Assembly (NCBI GenBank): GCA_002077065.1
Contig: NAJO01000007.1
Span: 1-64,000 of the forward strand
Direction of reading: 5' to 3'
Origin: Cryoendolithus antarcticus
Taxonomy: Eukaryota; Ascomycota; Dothideomycetes; Cladosporiales; Cladosporiaceae
DNA length: 64,000 bases
Shown: piece by piece, positions 1-10,691 of the stretch
Position numbering within the stretch: position 1 is the first letter of the stretch
Layout: each line of letters begins with the position of its first letter
The notes under the pieces: model-generated
Told to the model about the DNA's origin: nothing
Seen by the model: only the letters and a program-made list of their open reading frames with translations
The model's database searches: none
Made by a program: the position numbers and the translations under genes

Positions 1-2
1 GA

Positions 3-815
3 ACTCTCGCAGACCCGAGTGATACTGAAGAGAACGACTATCTAGTACCCGAAGATGTGCGGCGCGACATCGAAGAACGGCGCGCACAAATGGAAGTCCA
101 ACGTACGCTGGGGATGCAGCGGCCCGCCCACGAAGTGAGAGCGCTAGCAGAGCCCGAGGACGGCGATCCAACTCGATTCGACCCTGTGTACGACCAGCGT
201 GAAGAACTCGCGTACTTTGATGCACTGCAGGGTATGTCTCCGCAAGACCGCGAGCCCCTGATCCGCGAATGGCAGGCCCAGCGCGATGCTACTATGATGG
301 GCATGGACCATCGTGCGGCTCACCGGTTCGCTGCGGAGGAAACTGGCAACAATGAGGTTGTGTTGACGGAAGAGCAGGAGCGGATTCTGTACTTCATCAA
401 ATTCAGGTTTGAGGAGATACGGGAGAGGATTGATGCCGCGATTAGGCACGAGGAGGGGATAGGACGTGGGGAGGCGGAGGAAGTGGTTCTGGGTGAGGGA
501 AGGGCTGCGAGGATGAATTCGTTTGGCGAGATTGAGTTTTTGGAGAGTCCCACCAGGGCGAGGGCTGCGGCTAGAGAGAGGAGGAAGGCGGAGGACGAGG
601 CGGCTGGGGAGCTGCCGACGTTTGAGGAGATGGTTGCCGCGGAGAAGAAAACGAAGCAGCAGAGGTTATGTGAGGCGGGAGAGGTGCACAATGAGTTCGC
701 GCAGTTGGCTATGCTGAATGGGGAGACTTATATGGGGAATGTGAGGACGGTTATTGATCGGGATGGGAATATGAGGGAGTTGAGATACGACGGGGATGAG
801 TTGGATTATATCTAG
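3..815 (+). CDS. Unknown protein, 3' part only (5' end outside window)
   Basis: The reading frame is open from the left edge of the window to a TAG at 813-815, giving 270 visible residues. A GTG at 57 is only an internal valine, because codons upstream of it stay open to the edge. The visible part is hydrophilic and rich in Glu, Arg and Ala. It has a predicted helical stretch around positions 365-450 of the DNA (motif ERILYFIKFRFEEIRERID) and an acidic C-terminus ending GDELDYI. I see no signal peptide, membrane segment or catalytic motif, and I do not recognise the family. The gene is convergent with the amidohydrolase, with only 21 bases between the two stops. Confidence 0.75.
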   Translation, partial: TLADPSDTEENDYLVPEDVRRDIEERRAQMEVQRTLGMQRPAHEVRALAEPEDGDPTRFDPVYDQREELAYFDALQGMSPQDREPLIREWQAQRDATMMGMDHRAAHRFAAEETGNNEVVLTEEQERILYFIKFRFEEIRERIDAAIRHEEGIGRGEAEEVVLGEGRAARMNSFGEIEFLESPTRARAAARERRKAEDEAAGELPTFEEMVAAEKKTKQQRLCEAGEVHNEFAQLAMLNGETYMGNVRTVIDRDGNMRELRYDGDELDYI

Positions 816-836
816 CATATCCCCCTCTCAAAATAT

Positions 837-2198
837 CTAGACCATACCCACAGCCACTCCATCCTGTTTCCACACCCTCCCATCCTTCATCACAAATCCC
901 ACCTTCCTCAGCGCCCCGACCTCCTTCTCCAGATCCCCTTCCAGCGCAATCAAATCCGCCGCACAACCCACCTCCAACCACCCAAACTTCCGTCCCGCCC
1001 ACTCCCCTCCACAAGTCTCCCAGCCATGCAGCGTGGCAGCCACCAACACTTCTTCTAATGGCACATCAGCTTGCAGCATCAACTCTAATTCCCTCACATT
1101 ATCGCCGTGCGCGAAAGCGCCAGTGTCGCCACCACAAGCCAGCTTGACTCCGAGATTGTATGCTGCTTTGACTTCGGCGAGCATTGATTTGAGGTCCTTG
1201 ACGAAGAGCTCCATCACCGCAAGCGTGGGCACAAAGATAGTCCCGCTATCTTTCAGCTGCTGCAGCACTTCTGTACTCCGCTCGCCCATCCCCAATCCGT
1301 GCTCAACAGTAGTGACGCCCGCTTTAGCAGCCATGATCACACCCTCTGCAGTCATGGCGTGAGCTGCTACGGGCGCACGGCCGACCTTGGCTTCGCGGAC
1401 AATGGCGTTCATTTCGTCTTGATCGAACAGTAGCAAGCTCGGACTCCTCTCCTCGCCTTCGGGTGGGAAGTGAATATCGCATCCTCTGCTCCCGCCTGTG
1501 CTACCTAGCGGTGCAGGAAAGCGGAGAGCGCGTTTGCGATAGTCAGCATAGAACTTTACGACGTCCGCACCAGCGCCTAGACGTCTTCGAACAGCGGCTT
1601 TGACGCCTACGACGCCATCGCAGGGGTCTGAAATCCGCCCAAGCGAGACATCTTCATTCGATCGACTCTCGACGCGGGTCTCGTAGCCGCCACTACTCCC
1701 CAGCGCTTCCGTAGCGCAGAAAATCCTTGGGCCAGGTATGAGTCCACGGTTCACAGCATCCCGAAGATGCACGTCCGCGTCCCCAGCGCCTTCGGTGCCG
1801 AGATCACGGTAAGTCGTGTAGCCTGCCAGTAGAGCTGCTCTACAGTGATTGGTAGCTCTGATAACTCGTTCCACGAGGGACTCGTCTCGCATCTGTATCA
1901 TCGCTGGAGTATCCGAGTAGGCGTGTAGGAAGAGGTGGGTGTGGGCGTCCACGAGGCCGGGGAGGACGGTCTTCCCTCGAAGATCGGTGGTGTGGGCTGT
2001 GGTGACAGCCGTAGCGTCGGAGCGGCGACTAACAGAGGTGATGAGACCTGTGAGAGGTGACACGGTGAGGGTCATGTCCTTGAGGAATGCTTTCTGTTTG
2101 GGGTCAAAGAGCTTGGAGGTGTGTATTGTTATATTTGGAGTCGCTGCGGGAACGATGGAGACTGTGCTGGATGCCATCTTGGGTGCTCCTTTGGTCAT
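837..2198 (-). CDS. Metal-dependent amidohydrolase (imidazolonepropionase/prolidase-like)
   Basis: This single-exon protein of 453 residues belongs to the amidohydrolase superfamily, which hydrolyses C-N bonds in cyclic or peptide-like amides using a metal centre in a TIM barrel. Visible motifs in order are the PGLVDAHTHLF strand with the metal-binding HxH at residues 86-88, a lysine in VVKFYADYR (K215, the position of the bridging carbamylated lysine), H280 in VAAHAM, H300 in TVEHGLGM, and D358 in ACGGDTGAFAHGDN. A small beta-sandwich region flanks the barrel at both ends (ITIHTSKLFDPK; ADLIALEGDLEKEV). All expected ligands are present, so it is probably active. The substrate cannot be told from sequence. 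M8 is an alternative start. No signal peptide is seen, suggesting a cytosolic enzyme. Confidence 0.9.
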   Translation of the reverse strand: MTKGAPKMASSTVSIVPAATPNITIHTSKLFDPKQKAFLKDMTLTVSPLTGLITSVSRRSDATAVTTAHTTDLRGKTVLPGLVDAHTHLFLHAYSDTPAMIQMRDESLVERVIRATNHCRAALLAGYTTYRDLGTEGAGDADVHLRDAVNRGLIPGPRIFCATEALGSSGGYETRVESRSNEDVSLGRISDPCDGVVGVKAAVRRRLGAGADVVKFYADYRKRALRFPAPLGSTGGSRGCDIHFPPEGEERSPSLLLFDQDEMNAIVREAKVGRAPVAAHAMTAEGVIMAAKAGVTTVEHGLGMGERSTEVLQQLKDSGTIFVPTLAVMELFVKDLKSMLAEVKAAYNLGVKLACGGDTGAFAHGDNVRELELMLQADVPLEEVLVAATLHGWETCGGEWAGRKFGWLEVGCAADLIALEGDLEKEVGALRKVGFVMKDGRVWKQDGVAVGMV

Positions 2199-2664
2199 CG
2201 CCGAAGGTCTATCGCGGTGTCGTATGCCTTACGTCCAAGTCTAGCGAATCCAGATCAGACTCAATGAACACAGACTTTCGATATTGTCAAAACCGGCGCA
2301 AAGGGTAGAATTCGTATGCTTTAGCCAGTGTGTCCAAGATCTCCCGCGACGGCCGGGACTCAAGCGGAAGTGCGTTGAACGCTTTTGATATACTTGTGAG
2401 GTGAACATTGTGGCTTCAAGTTCGGTGTTCGAAGATCGGAGTAAGGTGCAGGATGACATCGGACCTAGCTAGCTCGATCAGGCAGGTCAGTCCAACAGCT
2501 CCGTTACCTTGGAATCTTGGGGCTGGTATTGAAAGCTGTTGTGAGAACATTGCAAAGTGCTCAGAAAGAAAGCAGATGTCAGGAACACACTTTCCGTTAC
2601 TTTACATACCACGAGCGCGTACGCCCTTTTTCCCAAACTCCGTGCCCTTGCTCTAGGCTCCAGA
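2199..2664. other. Intergenic, 466 bp
   Basis: This gap lies between the start of the amidohydrolase and the stop of the flippase, both on the minus strand. It must hold the promoter of the former and the 3' end of the latter. Only short overlapping frames without protein-like composition are present. Confidence 0.6.
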
Positions 2665-5600
2665 TCATCTCCGACTACTCGTCATCTCCCCGTACCTCCC
2701 TCTCTCCTTCGTCGTATCATAAGCCTGCAGCACCCTGGCCTGACTCTCATCCGTCTGCGAGAAAGCATAGCCGCGCTGCTTACGCATGCGCTGTACCTGT
2801 CGTACCTTCCGGATAGCCTTCTGAAATTGCTCCATCCTACACATCGATATTAGTATGTTATGCGAGTAGAAGTAGGGAAGGCAAGGTAGCGTACCTTGGC
2901 CGATAATCCTGGATGTTATATTTCTGGATCTCCTGTACATGATGATAGGACTGCGGATAGTACATCCTCTTCGCGTACTTCCACGCAAAGTCTCGAGTCA
3001 GACACAGAGCCGGCAGAACCATACACCCCATGAGCCAGAACGTCGGACTCGTCAGCAGGATCGACAGCAGCCCAGCGTACTCCGTACTAAAGCCCAGCCG
3101 CGGCGCCACAGTCGCATAAAGCGGCAGAAAGATGAACCAGATTCCCAAGCTTCCCGGGATGGCAATGACATGGTACTTCGTCCAGACATTCGTGATTAGT
3201 GCAGCTTTGCCGAGGACCGTGACGAGGCCAGCGGTGTAGAGTGCGGTGCCCCAGACCCAGTGCCCAGCTACTGTGCCGTCCGAGAGGATCCCGTCGTTGC
3301 GCCAAATGAGCTCAGAGAAGAAATAGAGCAAAACGCTGTGGTAGAAGCCGTTGCCGACCCAGGACCAAAAGTTGTGCGTTTGGAAGAAGACGCCTTTCTG
3401 ACTCAGCTGGTACAGCTGCGGATAGCGATCTAGCAGTCGCGCGTTGACGAACTGGTCGAAGATTCCTATCACGAATGGCGGTAAGGCGGTAAATATAACG
3501 TTGAAGAAACTCAGCGTCCAGGACTCGTAGATGACTTGGCCGGAGAAGGCGTTTTGAAAGGAGTACCAGAATTGGGTGATGAAAAGTGCGGTGTTCTTGT
3601 AGTAGAAGTAGAGGATCACTTTGCTGATGCGTTGATAGGACCAGGAGCCATGGACTAGGAGGAGTTTGCGTAGGAAGCGGAATTGCGCGATTGAGACGTC
3701 GGCGCTACGGGCAGCTTGGAGGCCTTCGACGCCGGAGATGCCGATACCGATGTGGGCGGCTTGGATCATGGAGACGTCGTTTGCTCCATCGCCGATAGCG
3801 AGGAGGATGGCCTTGAGATGGCGCTTGACGAGCTTGACGACCAGGGCTTTCTGTAGTGGCGATACTCGACAGCAGATGACTGCCTTGCACATCACGGCAA
3901 GATCGAGGAACTGCTTCTCGAGATCTTTTTCCAGGGCGTACGTCAAGCTTTTGCCATCGATGACTAGCGCCAGCGTCTCCATCTCAATGCCGCCTGCATG
4001 CTGTGATCGGATAGCCTCCAGCTTCTTCTCAATGTTTGCCCTCGTAGCCGATGCATTCTCCTCGTTTATGATGAGTAACGTCATGTCCTCCGAGATGAGC
4101 TTACAAGACATGCCAATATTGATCGCAGTCTCCTGTCGATCGCCAGTCAGAACCCACACCTTAATGCCAGCAGTCTGAAGTGTGTGTATCGTGTCCGGCA
4201 CGCCATCTTGCAGCTTATCCTCAATCGCTGTAGCTCCAAGCAGCGTGAAGTCATGCTCAATGAGCTCAGCAGCCTTGTCAAGCTCCTCAGCTCGATTACC
4301 AGACACGGTGGTCTGCGCAGTGTTATACACATCCCACCACTCGCGAAACTCGGACTCAGGCACCTCACGCATAGCCAAACACAATGTGCGCAGACCTTCG
4401 GCAGCGTACTCCTCGAGATGCAAAAGCGTCTTCTCGACAATGTCATCTCGTACACCCAAGCGCTCGAGGATCACAGTATCAGCGCCTTTGCAGTAGCATC
4501 TGATTTTCCCGTCGGGACAGCGGAAGATCGTGCTCATCCGCTTCCGCGTCGAATTGAATTCGCACACTGCCAGCAGCTCGTACTCGTACCTCTGGCCCTC
4601 CAGTTCGATAGTGACGGATCTCGGCTTCCGTGCCACGAACTTATACCCAAGCAGCACTGCGCCCTCGACCAGCGCACCTTCGTCAGGCGAAGCAGCCTGA
4701 TACTTGATAACACCTGGCTTCTCAGCCTTGATCTCTGGGATGACGGTATGGCATGTCGAGAGCAGTGTGTTGAAGTGATGGATCTGCGCCGCGTTCTCAC
4801 CACTGCGTCGATGCCTCTCCATGCCCTTGAAGTCATAGATGCCTGTCCCTGTATCATCCTCGCCGATAATTTTACGATCTTCAGGTACCTCTTCCGCGTA
4901 CTGGATGCCACCAATCGAGCACTGTCGAAAGTCCATCTGATTACATGTGAGGGTACCAGTTTTGTCAGAGAAGATGTACTCGACCTGCCCTAGCTCTTCC
5001 ACCAATGAAGATGTCCGACAATTGGCAGGCGTGTCAGTCTTGTCCCAATATATATCCAGATCCGAGGAGATCAGGAACGCCTGATAGTACTTGATGATCT
5101 CAACCGTGACGAAAAGCGAGATCGGTACCAGATTGGAGTACAGGATCCAGTACGTGAAGATATCGCTGAAGAACAGCTGCGCTCCGTTGATAGAGGGATA
5201 TGACAAGTACCACAGCTTGTCGCCGCTGGTGTTGCGGATGACGAGGTCGCCGACCGAGCTGATGACTGACAGTGCTACAAGGACACCACCCAACATGAGA
5301 ATCTGCATGTTGACAGTCCGCTCCACGGCCGTACGCTTGATAGGCGTCGCAGTCGCATTGCGCATCAGCTTCGTCTCGTGGCCTGTGAAGACTACCACAC
5401 CGTGAATCCAGGGCGTGTTGCGCAGTGTCGCCCCTCGAAGGAGTAGCTGATCTGGTTGCAGTGGGAGCTCTTTCTCACCGCCTCCAGTCTGCATTGTCAG
5501 AGTCGCCTCATACGTGTATAGGGAACTGTTCGGCTGCTCAGATCGCAGTCGTCCACCTAGTCGCCCAAGCTCAGCAGAAGACACCAGGTTGCAAGTCTCT

Positions 5601-6775
5601 GGTATACCTTGCTTGATCTTCAAGTTTGTCTCGCCATCGAGATTTGCGGTCTCGATGTAGCATAAACCCTCGGGTTCTGACGAGGCGAGTAGTACAATGT
5701 CGGCTGGGAACGACTCCTCAGACTCCACCCGCAGAATGTCGCCAACATGCACATCAATCCACTTCACGTCCTCGAGTCTCGATCCCCGCAACACTCTCGT
5801 CGGTGATCGGTTCAACTGCGCGTCCTGACTCCGCCGTCGATTGTCCTCGATGATCTCCTTCGCAGCCGAGACTAGGAGCACTATACCCAGCGGCACAACA
5901 GTCGTCCATCGATTCGTCGGACTAAGATTTGGGATCTGCTGCAGGATTGCAGTGAACAAGAAGAACAAGTTGGCGTACTTGCTGAATTGCTCGAACAGGA
6001 ACTTCGGCAGGAACGTAGCGATATTGTACTTTGTCGTACTGACGTGATTGTCTGCGTACTTGCTTGTCGCGTTCGCAGGCGGGTTGTTGAGATGTATGAT
6101 TCTTGGTCCCAGTGTCGAAGGATCGACTTTGCTTCGTCCAGGTATGCCGAACTTGAACTTCGAGCCTGGCGTTGTTCGTTTCCGTGGAGGCAAGCTCTCT
6201 GTGCCTACACTCTGCGCGTGCCCTCTTCCAGCCGGGGTCTCCGTCAAGGGCAGATCCATCTCGCTATACTCCGGTCCCATGCCCAGTGTGTTCTTAACCC
6301 TCCCAATCATGCCTCCTCCCAGGCTCAATATGCTGTTTCGACTCCGATGCTTGCTCTTGTTGTTCAGCGGCAGTCCCGGCACACTATCCTCGTCAATGTT
6401 ACCACCCATAGCATAGTAGCCTCCGGCATCACTGCGATTGTCGTCCACATCGGAGTAGCGCTGGTAGTTGTTCAGATCGGAGGTCTGACTATAGTTCCTC
6501 CCTGCCTGACCCAGCATTGGCGGCTGCAGGCTCTCCACTGAGGCTTGCGGACCCGGTCTTGAGGGTCCCCCAGGAAGCCCTGCAGTCGAGCTGCCGCCGA
6601 CGAAAGCATCGTGGGATGTCGAGACGCGGGTCTCGGTGTCGTCTATGTCGTACTCATTTAGGAGGTCGTCGTCATTCGCAGGTGCTCGTTGTCCGGAGTT
6701 GTAGTATGGTCCCGCATTGTCGTCCAGGCCCAACAGGTCATTTCCACCATGACCGCGAGAACCTCCCTGGGCCAT
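2665..6775 (-). CDS. DRS2: P4-ATPase phospholipid flippase, Drs2 type
   Basis: Two exons, 6775..2895 and 2836..2665, join across a 58-nt intron (GTACGC donor, TACTAAT-like branch, TGTGTAG acceptor) to give 1350 residues, the usual Drs2 size. Drs2 flips phosphatidylserine and related lipids to the cytosolic leaflet of late Golgi/endosome membranes and works with a Cdc50-family subunit. Seen: a disordered acidic N-terminus; the actuator LDGETN loop (about 379-384); the PISL motif in TM4 (about 551); the phosphorylation site DKTGTLT with D604; the KGADT nucleotide-binding region; the GDGANDV hinge; ten hydrophobic segments; and a C-terminal GYAFSQ motif matching the Drs2 autoinhibitory tail. Without splicing the frame runs only about 11 codons into the intron and loses that tail. 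The family is certain; assignment to Drs2 rather than another flippase rests on length and tail. Confidence 0.96.
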
Positions 6776-7679
6776 GCTAGGCAGGCCCCAGAGTGTTAGG
6801 CCCGCCGGCTATGGATCGCTGGGCGCGACCATCGAAGTGATGTGTACCCGTTCGCCTTTCAGTCCCTGGCGATCGTAGTGCAACTAAGGATTATCCAATA
6901 CTAGATCTCCTTAGCCTTGCTTGCTCTACTACTCCTTAGGGTTGACTATACGAGGTACTGCCGAGATGGAAGCGAGTTTGTTCGATGTACGGGAGGATTG
7001 ATGGATTGCAGGTATAGTGTCTAGTCCTGGCTTGGTGCAGCGGTGGTCCAGTGAAGCTCTACACTGGACTTTGGTCTACATACAACAATCACGGCACGTT
7101 CACTGCGCCTTTAGGTAGCGTCAGCTCTGCCACGCGCTTCGTGTCGCCAAGGTGGGGAGACACCGTTGCGCCGGAGCGAGCGGATGTGTTTCAGCCTTGC
7201 GGCATCGTCCGCAACTCCCACATAGGGACTTCGACACGACCTCATCTTGTTTCATCACGGGACAGAGAATCCACGTACTGGATTTGGGGTACATGAAAGC
7301 TACCAGCTAGCTCGTACGCGTTATTTACGATGCAGCGCCCGCGGCTGTCCTCGCGCCAGGCTAAGTACGCCCTCAGACGCAGCTTCTTCGGTCTCCAACG
7401 ACCACCACCTCCACCACCTCCCATGATGGGTTACTTAGTCCTCCAAGGTCTTGCATTAGTGCTGCTCGCGGATGTCGGCATTGCTGCAGCAACTGGTGAG
7501 CACACGATCGTGCGCCAAGTCGCACAGAGCGCCGGCTTCTGGAAAGGTGGACCTGAGTTCGTCGAAGTGCACCGGCCTGCCTTGCCAGATCAAACCAACG
7601 AGAGGTGAATCACGACCATTTCGATCGTCGCAATTCCCAGGTACTATAGCTGAGACGATTCTCGATGTCATGCTCGCCC
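6776..7679. other. Intergenic, about 900 bp
   Basis: This region holds the flippase promoter (minus strand, reading left from 6775). It also contains a weak plus-strand frame at 7330-7608 (92 codons from an ATG) with a run of seven prolines and a hydrophobic stretch of about 20 residues. That frame has no recognisable family, and its Pro run comes from a CCACCACCTCC simple repeat, so I do not call it a gene. A (CCACCT)n-like microsatellite lies at about 7401-7422. Confidence 0.5.
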
Positions 7680-8606
7680 TCACGGATCTGGAGCCCTGGA
7701 ATTCGAGAGATGATCATGCTCCTCGAACCACAGCTCAGTGTAGTCGATCATGAACTTCCTCAACGACAGGACTTGTCCATCGCAGGCCTGAAGCTCTGCA
7801 GCCAGTCGCTTCGAGTCCGCCGAATCTGATCTGGTGCGATCATAACGCATAGCGAACTCGACCATCTTGCGCTGTGAAGGTGACATCTTCGCTATGTCAG
7901 GCGAAGCCCCGACACCGACCTGGTTCAGCAAAAGCTGGGTGTTCGAGACTAAGAGACCTTTGCAGCCGAGATGGTGCATCAGTACCTGAGCGGCAGTGAT
8001 TAGCTCGAATTCCTTCAGCAAAGCGAGGCGCCGATTGCGGAAGTCGATCAAATGTCGGATGACGATCATGCCACCATCGAGGACTGATGCATGGCCGTTT
8101 TCAAGATCAGATGCTGTCTTAGCTAGCATTCGGAGTGTAAGTTTGGTGTTGAGCTTCAACTGCGCGACGGTGTCGATCCGCGTGGCGCAGTGAGGAACGT
8201 CAAAACCTCGTCGGCTGGCACTACGGACAACGTATTTGCCATGCGCGTCTATCGCTCGTCAATTGGGGAATGGAGGGCGCGCGATCGACATGAGCTTACA
8301 GCGTACTCCAGAGTCAGCTCGCAACGGCAGCGTTCTCAGCAGCTCGATGGCATCTGGTACAGAGGGCTTCCGGACGCATCTCCAAGACAGTGAAGGGGGG
8401 CTCGTACTGTCGTGTCGGCTGGTTTTGACGTCCGGTGGACTAGATTCCGAGTTGTCGGAGCTGACGTTGTTGCTGGGACTCGCTGTTTTGATCGATGCAG
8501 GCGTTCCGAAGACTACGTTTGGTCGATCCGAGGGAACGCCGAACTGCATTGATGATGTGGTGGTCTTAGTCTCATTCAGGTGACGACGTTTGGAAGAGGG
8601 CTCCAT
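7680..8606 (-). CDS. Unknown two-exon protein, 291 aa
   Basis: Exons 8606..8300 and 8248..7680 join across a 51-nt intron with a GTAAGC donor, a TTGAC branch and a GATAG acceptor. This junction keeps the frame and bridges two otherwise separate frames, giving 291 residues. The N-terminal third is Ser/Thr/Pro-rich and looks disordered (MEPSSKRRHLNE). The C-terminal two thirds are ordered and helical, with repeated Leu heptad-like spacing (RNRRLALLKEFELITAAQ) and an MSPSQRKMVEFAMRYDRTRSDS segment. I do not recognise the family and see no signal peptide or membrane segment. The ATG at 8606 is chosen because upstream codons are low-complexity. The good splice consensus and even composition support a real gene. 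Confidence 0.65.
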
Positions 8607-9173
8607 GATTGCGAGCGTTGAGGAATTGCAAGGTGAATGTGGTGTCGTGGAGGAAGTAGCGGACGAAGTGCATTTGACGATGGAATGCGCGAGATTCTGG
8701 TCTTGCAAGGCAGGAGCGCTGGGTACTATCTCACTGGACTTTACTGTATGGCTTCTTGAATCGGATATCGTATACAAAACTACGTTTCAACAGCGCAGAC
8801 CAAGTGAAGATTCTCGCAACTATTCATTAGATCTGTTGCATTGCAGATCTTAGGGAAACATCGCATCGCCGCCTTTAGCATCTCCACGCGATCTTCCATT
8901 CACTTTTCCATTCAACGACCATAGTGAGTGGAATTGTAGGGCCGTGGACTAGCGTCGGATTGTCCCGAGCGAATCACCGACATGCAGATCCTTGGATATG
9001 TAAGGCCGCGGCGTCTGATGTCATGCTCGCGGTGCTGCTGTTTACCTTACTTAGAAGAACTCCAACTGCACTTCTACCATCTCAAAAGCATACGCTCGCT
9101 CGCTCGCTTGCTTGGACGATGGTCTGTCGATAACACCGCCGTCACAGCGAGCAAGGCATCGCTTCCTGACAAG
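8607..9173. other. Divergent intergenic, 567 bp
   Basis: This is the shared upstream region of the unknown minus-strand gene and Oma1. The Oma1 frame is open back to 8982, but that extension lacks mitochondrial-presequence character until the ATG at 9174. I see no RNA gene or repeat. Confidence 0.5.
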
Positions 9174-10306
9174 ATGCAGTCCTTCCTGCGGGCTTTCCGG
9201 ACAGTTTCAGCTTACTCCGCCGCATCTCCTCGCCTGTACAGTAATGGAAACACCTATAAAGCCTTCACCAGCCCCCTCGGAAGACCTCAATCAGCGTCGA
9301 GAACCACATTATCCGGATCCCGAAGCTTCCACCAGAGCTCATATACTGCTCGTCAAGCCTTCAACTACCAACGGTTCAACGCCTCTCGAAACATCTTCCA
9401 ACGCTGGGCTGCTCGACCAACCTTCTATTATGAGGTTGGCGGCATTGGTGCGGTAGGTGGCGGGGTCTACATTGCGAACCTTGAGGAAGTCCCGGTGTCC
9501 CATCGAAGGCGCTTTAATGTTGTCTCTCCGGCCACAGAGGCAGAGACAGGCAAGCAGATGTATCAGCAGACCATGCAGGAGTTCGGGAACAGGCTTTTAC
9601 CGCCCAGCCATCCGAAGAGCAGGATGGTTCAGAGGGTGTTGAACCGGCTGATCCCGCACAGCGGACTGGATGGTGAGGAGTGGGAGGTACATGTCATTGA
9701 GGACCCGATGAAGAATGCGTTCGTGATACCCGGAGGCAAAGTATTCGTCTTCAGCGGAATTCTGGATGTCTGCAAAGGCGATGACGGGCTTGCGGCAGTA
9801 CTGGGACACGAGATCGCACACAACGTCGCGCACCACGCTGCAGAGCGGATGTCTAGCTCGTTCATCCTAATGGGAATCGCTCTGATCGGCTCAGCGATCA
9901 TAGGCTTGGATTTTGGCTTCGGTAGGATGATCATCGACTTTGCGTTCTTACGACCAGGCTCTCGCGCGCAAGAGCAGGAGGCGGATTACATTGGATTGCT
10001 GATGATGGCTGAGAGTTGTTACGACCCGGCTGCGGCTATGGGGCTGTGGGCCAGAATGGAAGAAGAGGAGAAGAATGCGCCGCCGCAATTCTTGTCGACG
10101 CACCCAAGTAATCATGCGCGGTTGGAGAAGATCAGGCAATGGCTGCCGGAGGCGGAGGTCAAGAGGGAGAGTGGAGATTGTGCTGCGACGGGGTCGTATG
10201 GTATGCGAAGACTCTGCCGCCACGGAGAGATCGTACTTGACTGACAGCGTACACAGCTAGCGACTTCCGACGCACGACTCAGATGCCGCAATACGAATTT
10301 CGATGA
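9174..10306 (+). CDS. OMA1: Mitochondrial metalloendopeptidase Oma1 (M48)
   Basis: Exons 9174..10200 and 10257..10306 join across a 56-nt intron (GTATGC donor, CTGAC branch, ACACAG acceptor) and encode 358 residues, close to yeast Oma1. Oma1 is an inner-membrane zinc protease of mitochondrial quality control; it cleaves stressed inner-membrane proteins. Seen: an Arg/Ser-rich N-terminus without acids (MQSFLRAFRTVSAYSAAS), as expected for a presequence; a hydrophobic Gly-rich segment near 87-101; the HEIAH zinc site at 212-216; a hydrophobic segment at 230-245; and a downstream EQEADYIG motif (about 267-274) giving the third zinc ligand. The ATG at 9174 is preferred over the open extension upstream because targeting features begin there. 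The spliced end reads FRRTTQMPQYEFR; unspliced reading gives an unrelated tail. Confidence 0.95.
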
Positions 10307-10691
10307 GCAAAAGTCGAGATCCACCAGTAGCTCACAAATAAGGATTTGTTCTGGTCCGACGCGAGCTCTGCGATGAAGAGCCACACCGAACTCTGGCTGC
10401 CAACATTTGAGGCTCGCAGCGCAGCTCGCGATCCGCTCTGACTGGAGCCTAACGCGAATAAGGATACTGCCAAGACATTGCGCCGCTCAAGCTTTGACTG
10501 GCGCCTCGGCAAGACGCAAGGTCCATCGCGGTCGGACACGTTCCTGGCATGCGGTTGCTAACTTGCCGCCTGTGAGATCCTTCGCTCACCGGATAGACTC
10601 TGCGCGGACGTAATGCATCCCGCGCACGCAGATTACCTTTTGTTCCTCGACTTCATGTCGATCTCGACTCATAAATGATGAGGCGATAGAC
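10307..10691. other. Intergenic, 385 bp
   Basis: This gap lies between the Oma1 stop and the glycosyltransferase start, both on the plus strand. It presumably holds the promoter of the latter. No frame with protein-like composition and no structural RNA is seen. Confidence 0.5.

Noticed and set aside
7330..7608. 92-codon frame with Pro7 and a hydrophobic stretch
   Set aside because: The Pro run is a simple repeat, there is no family likeness, no splice partner and weak codon bias.
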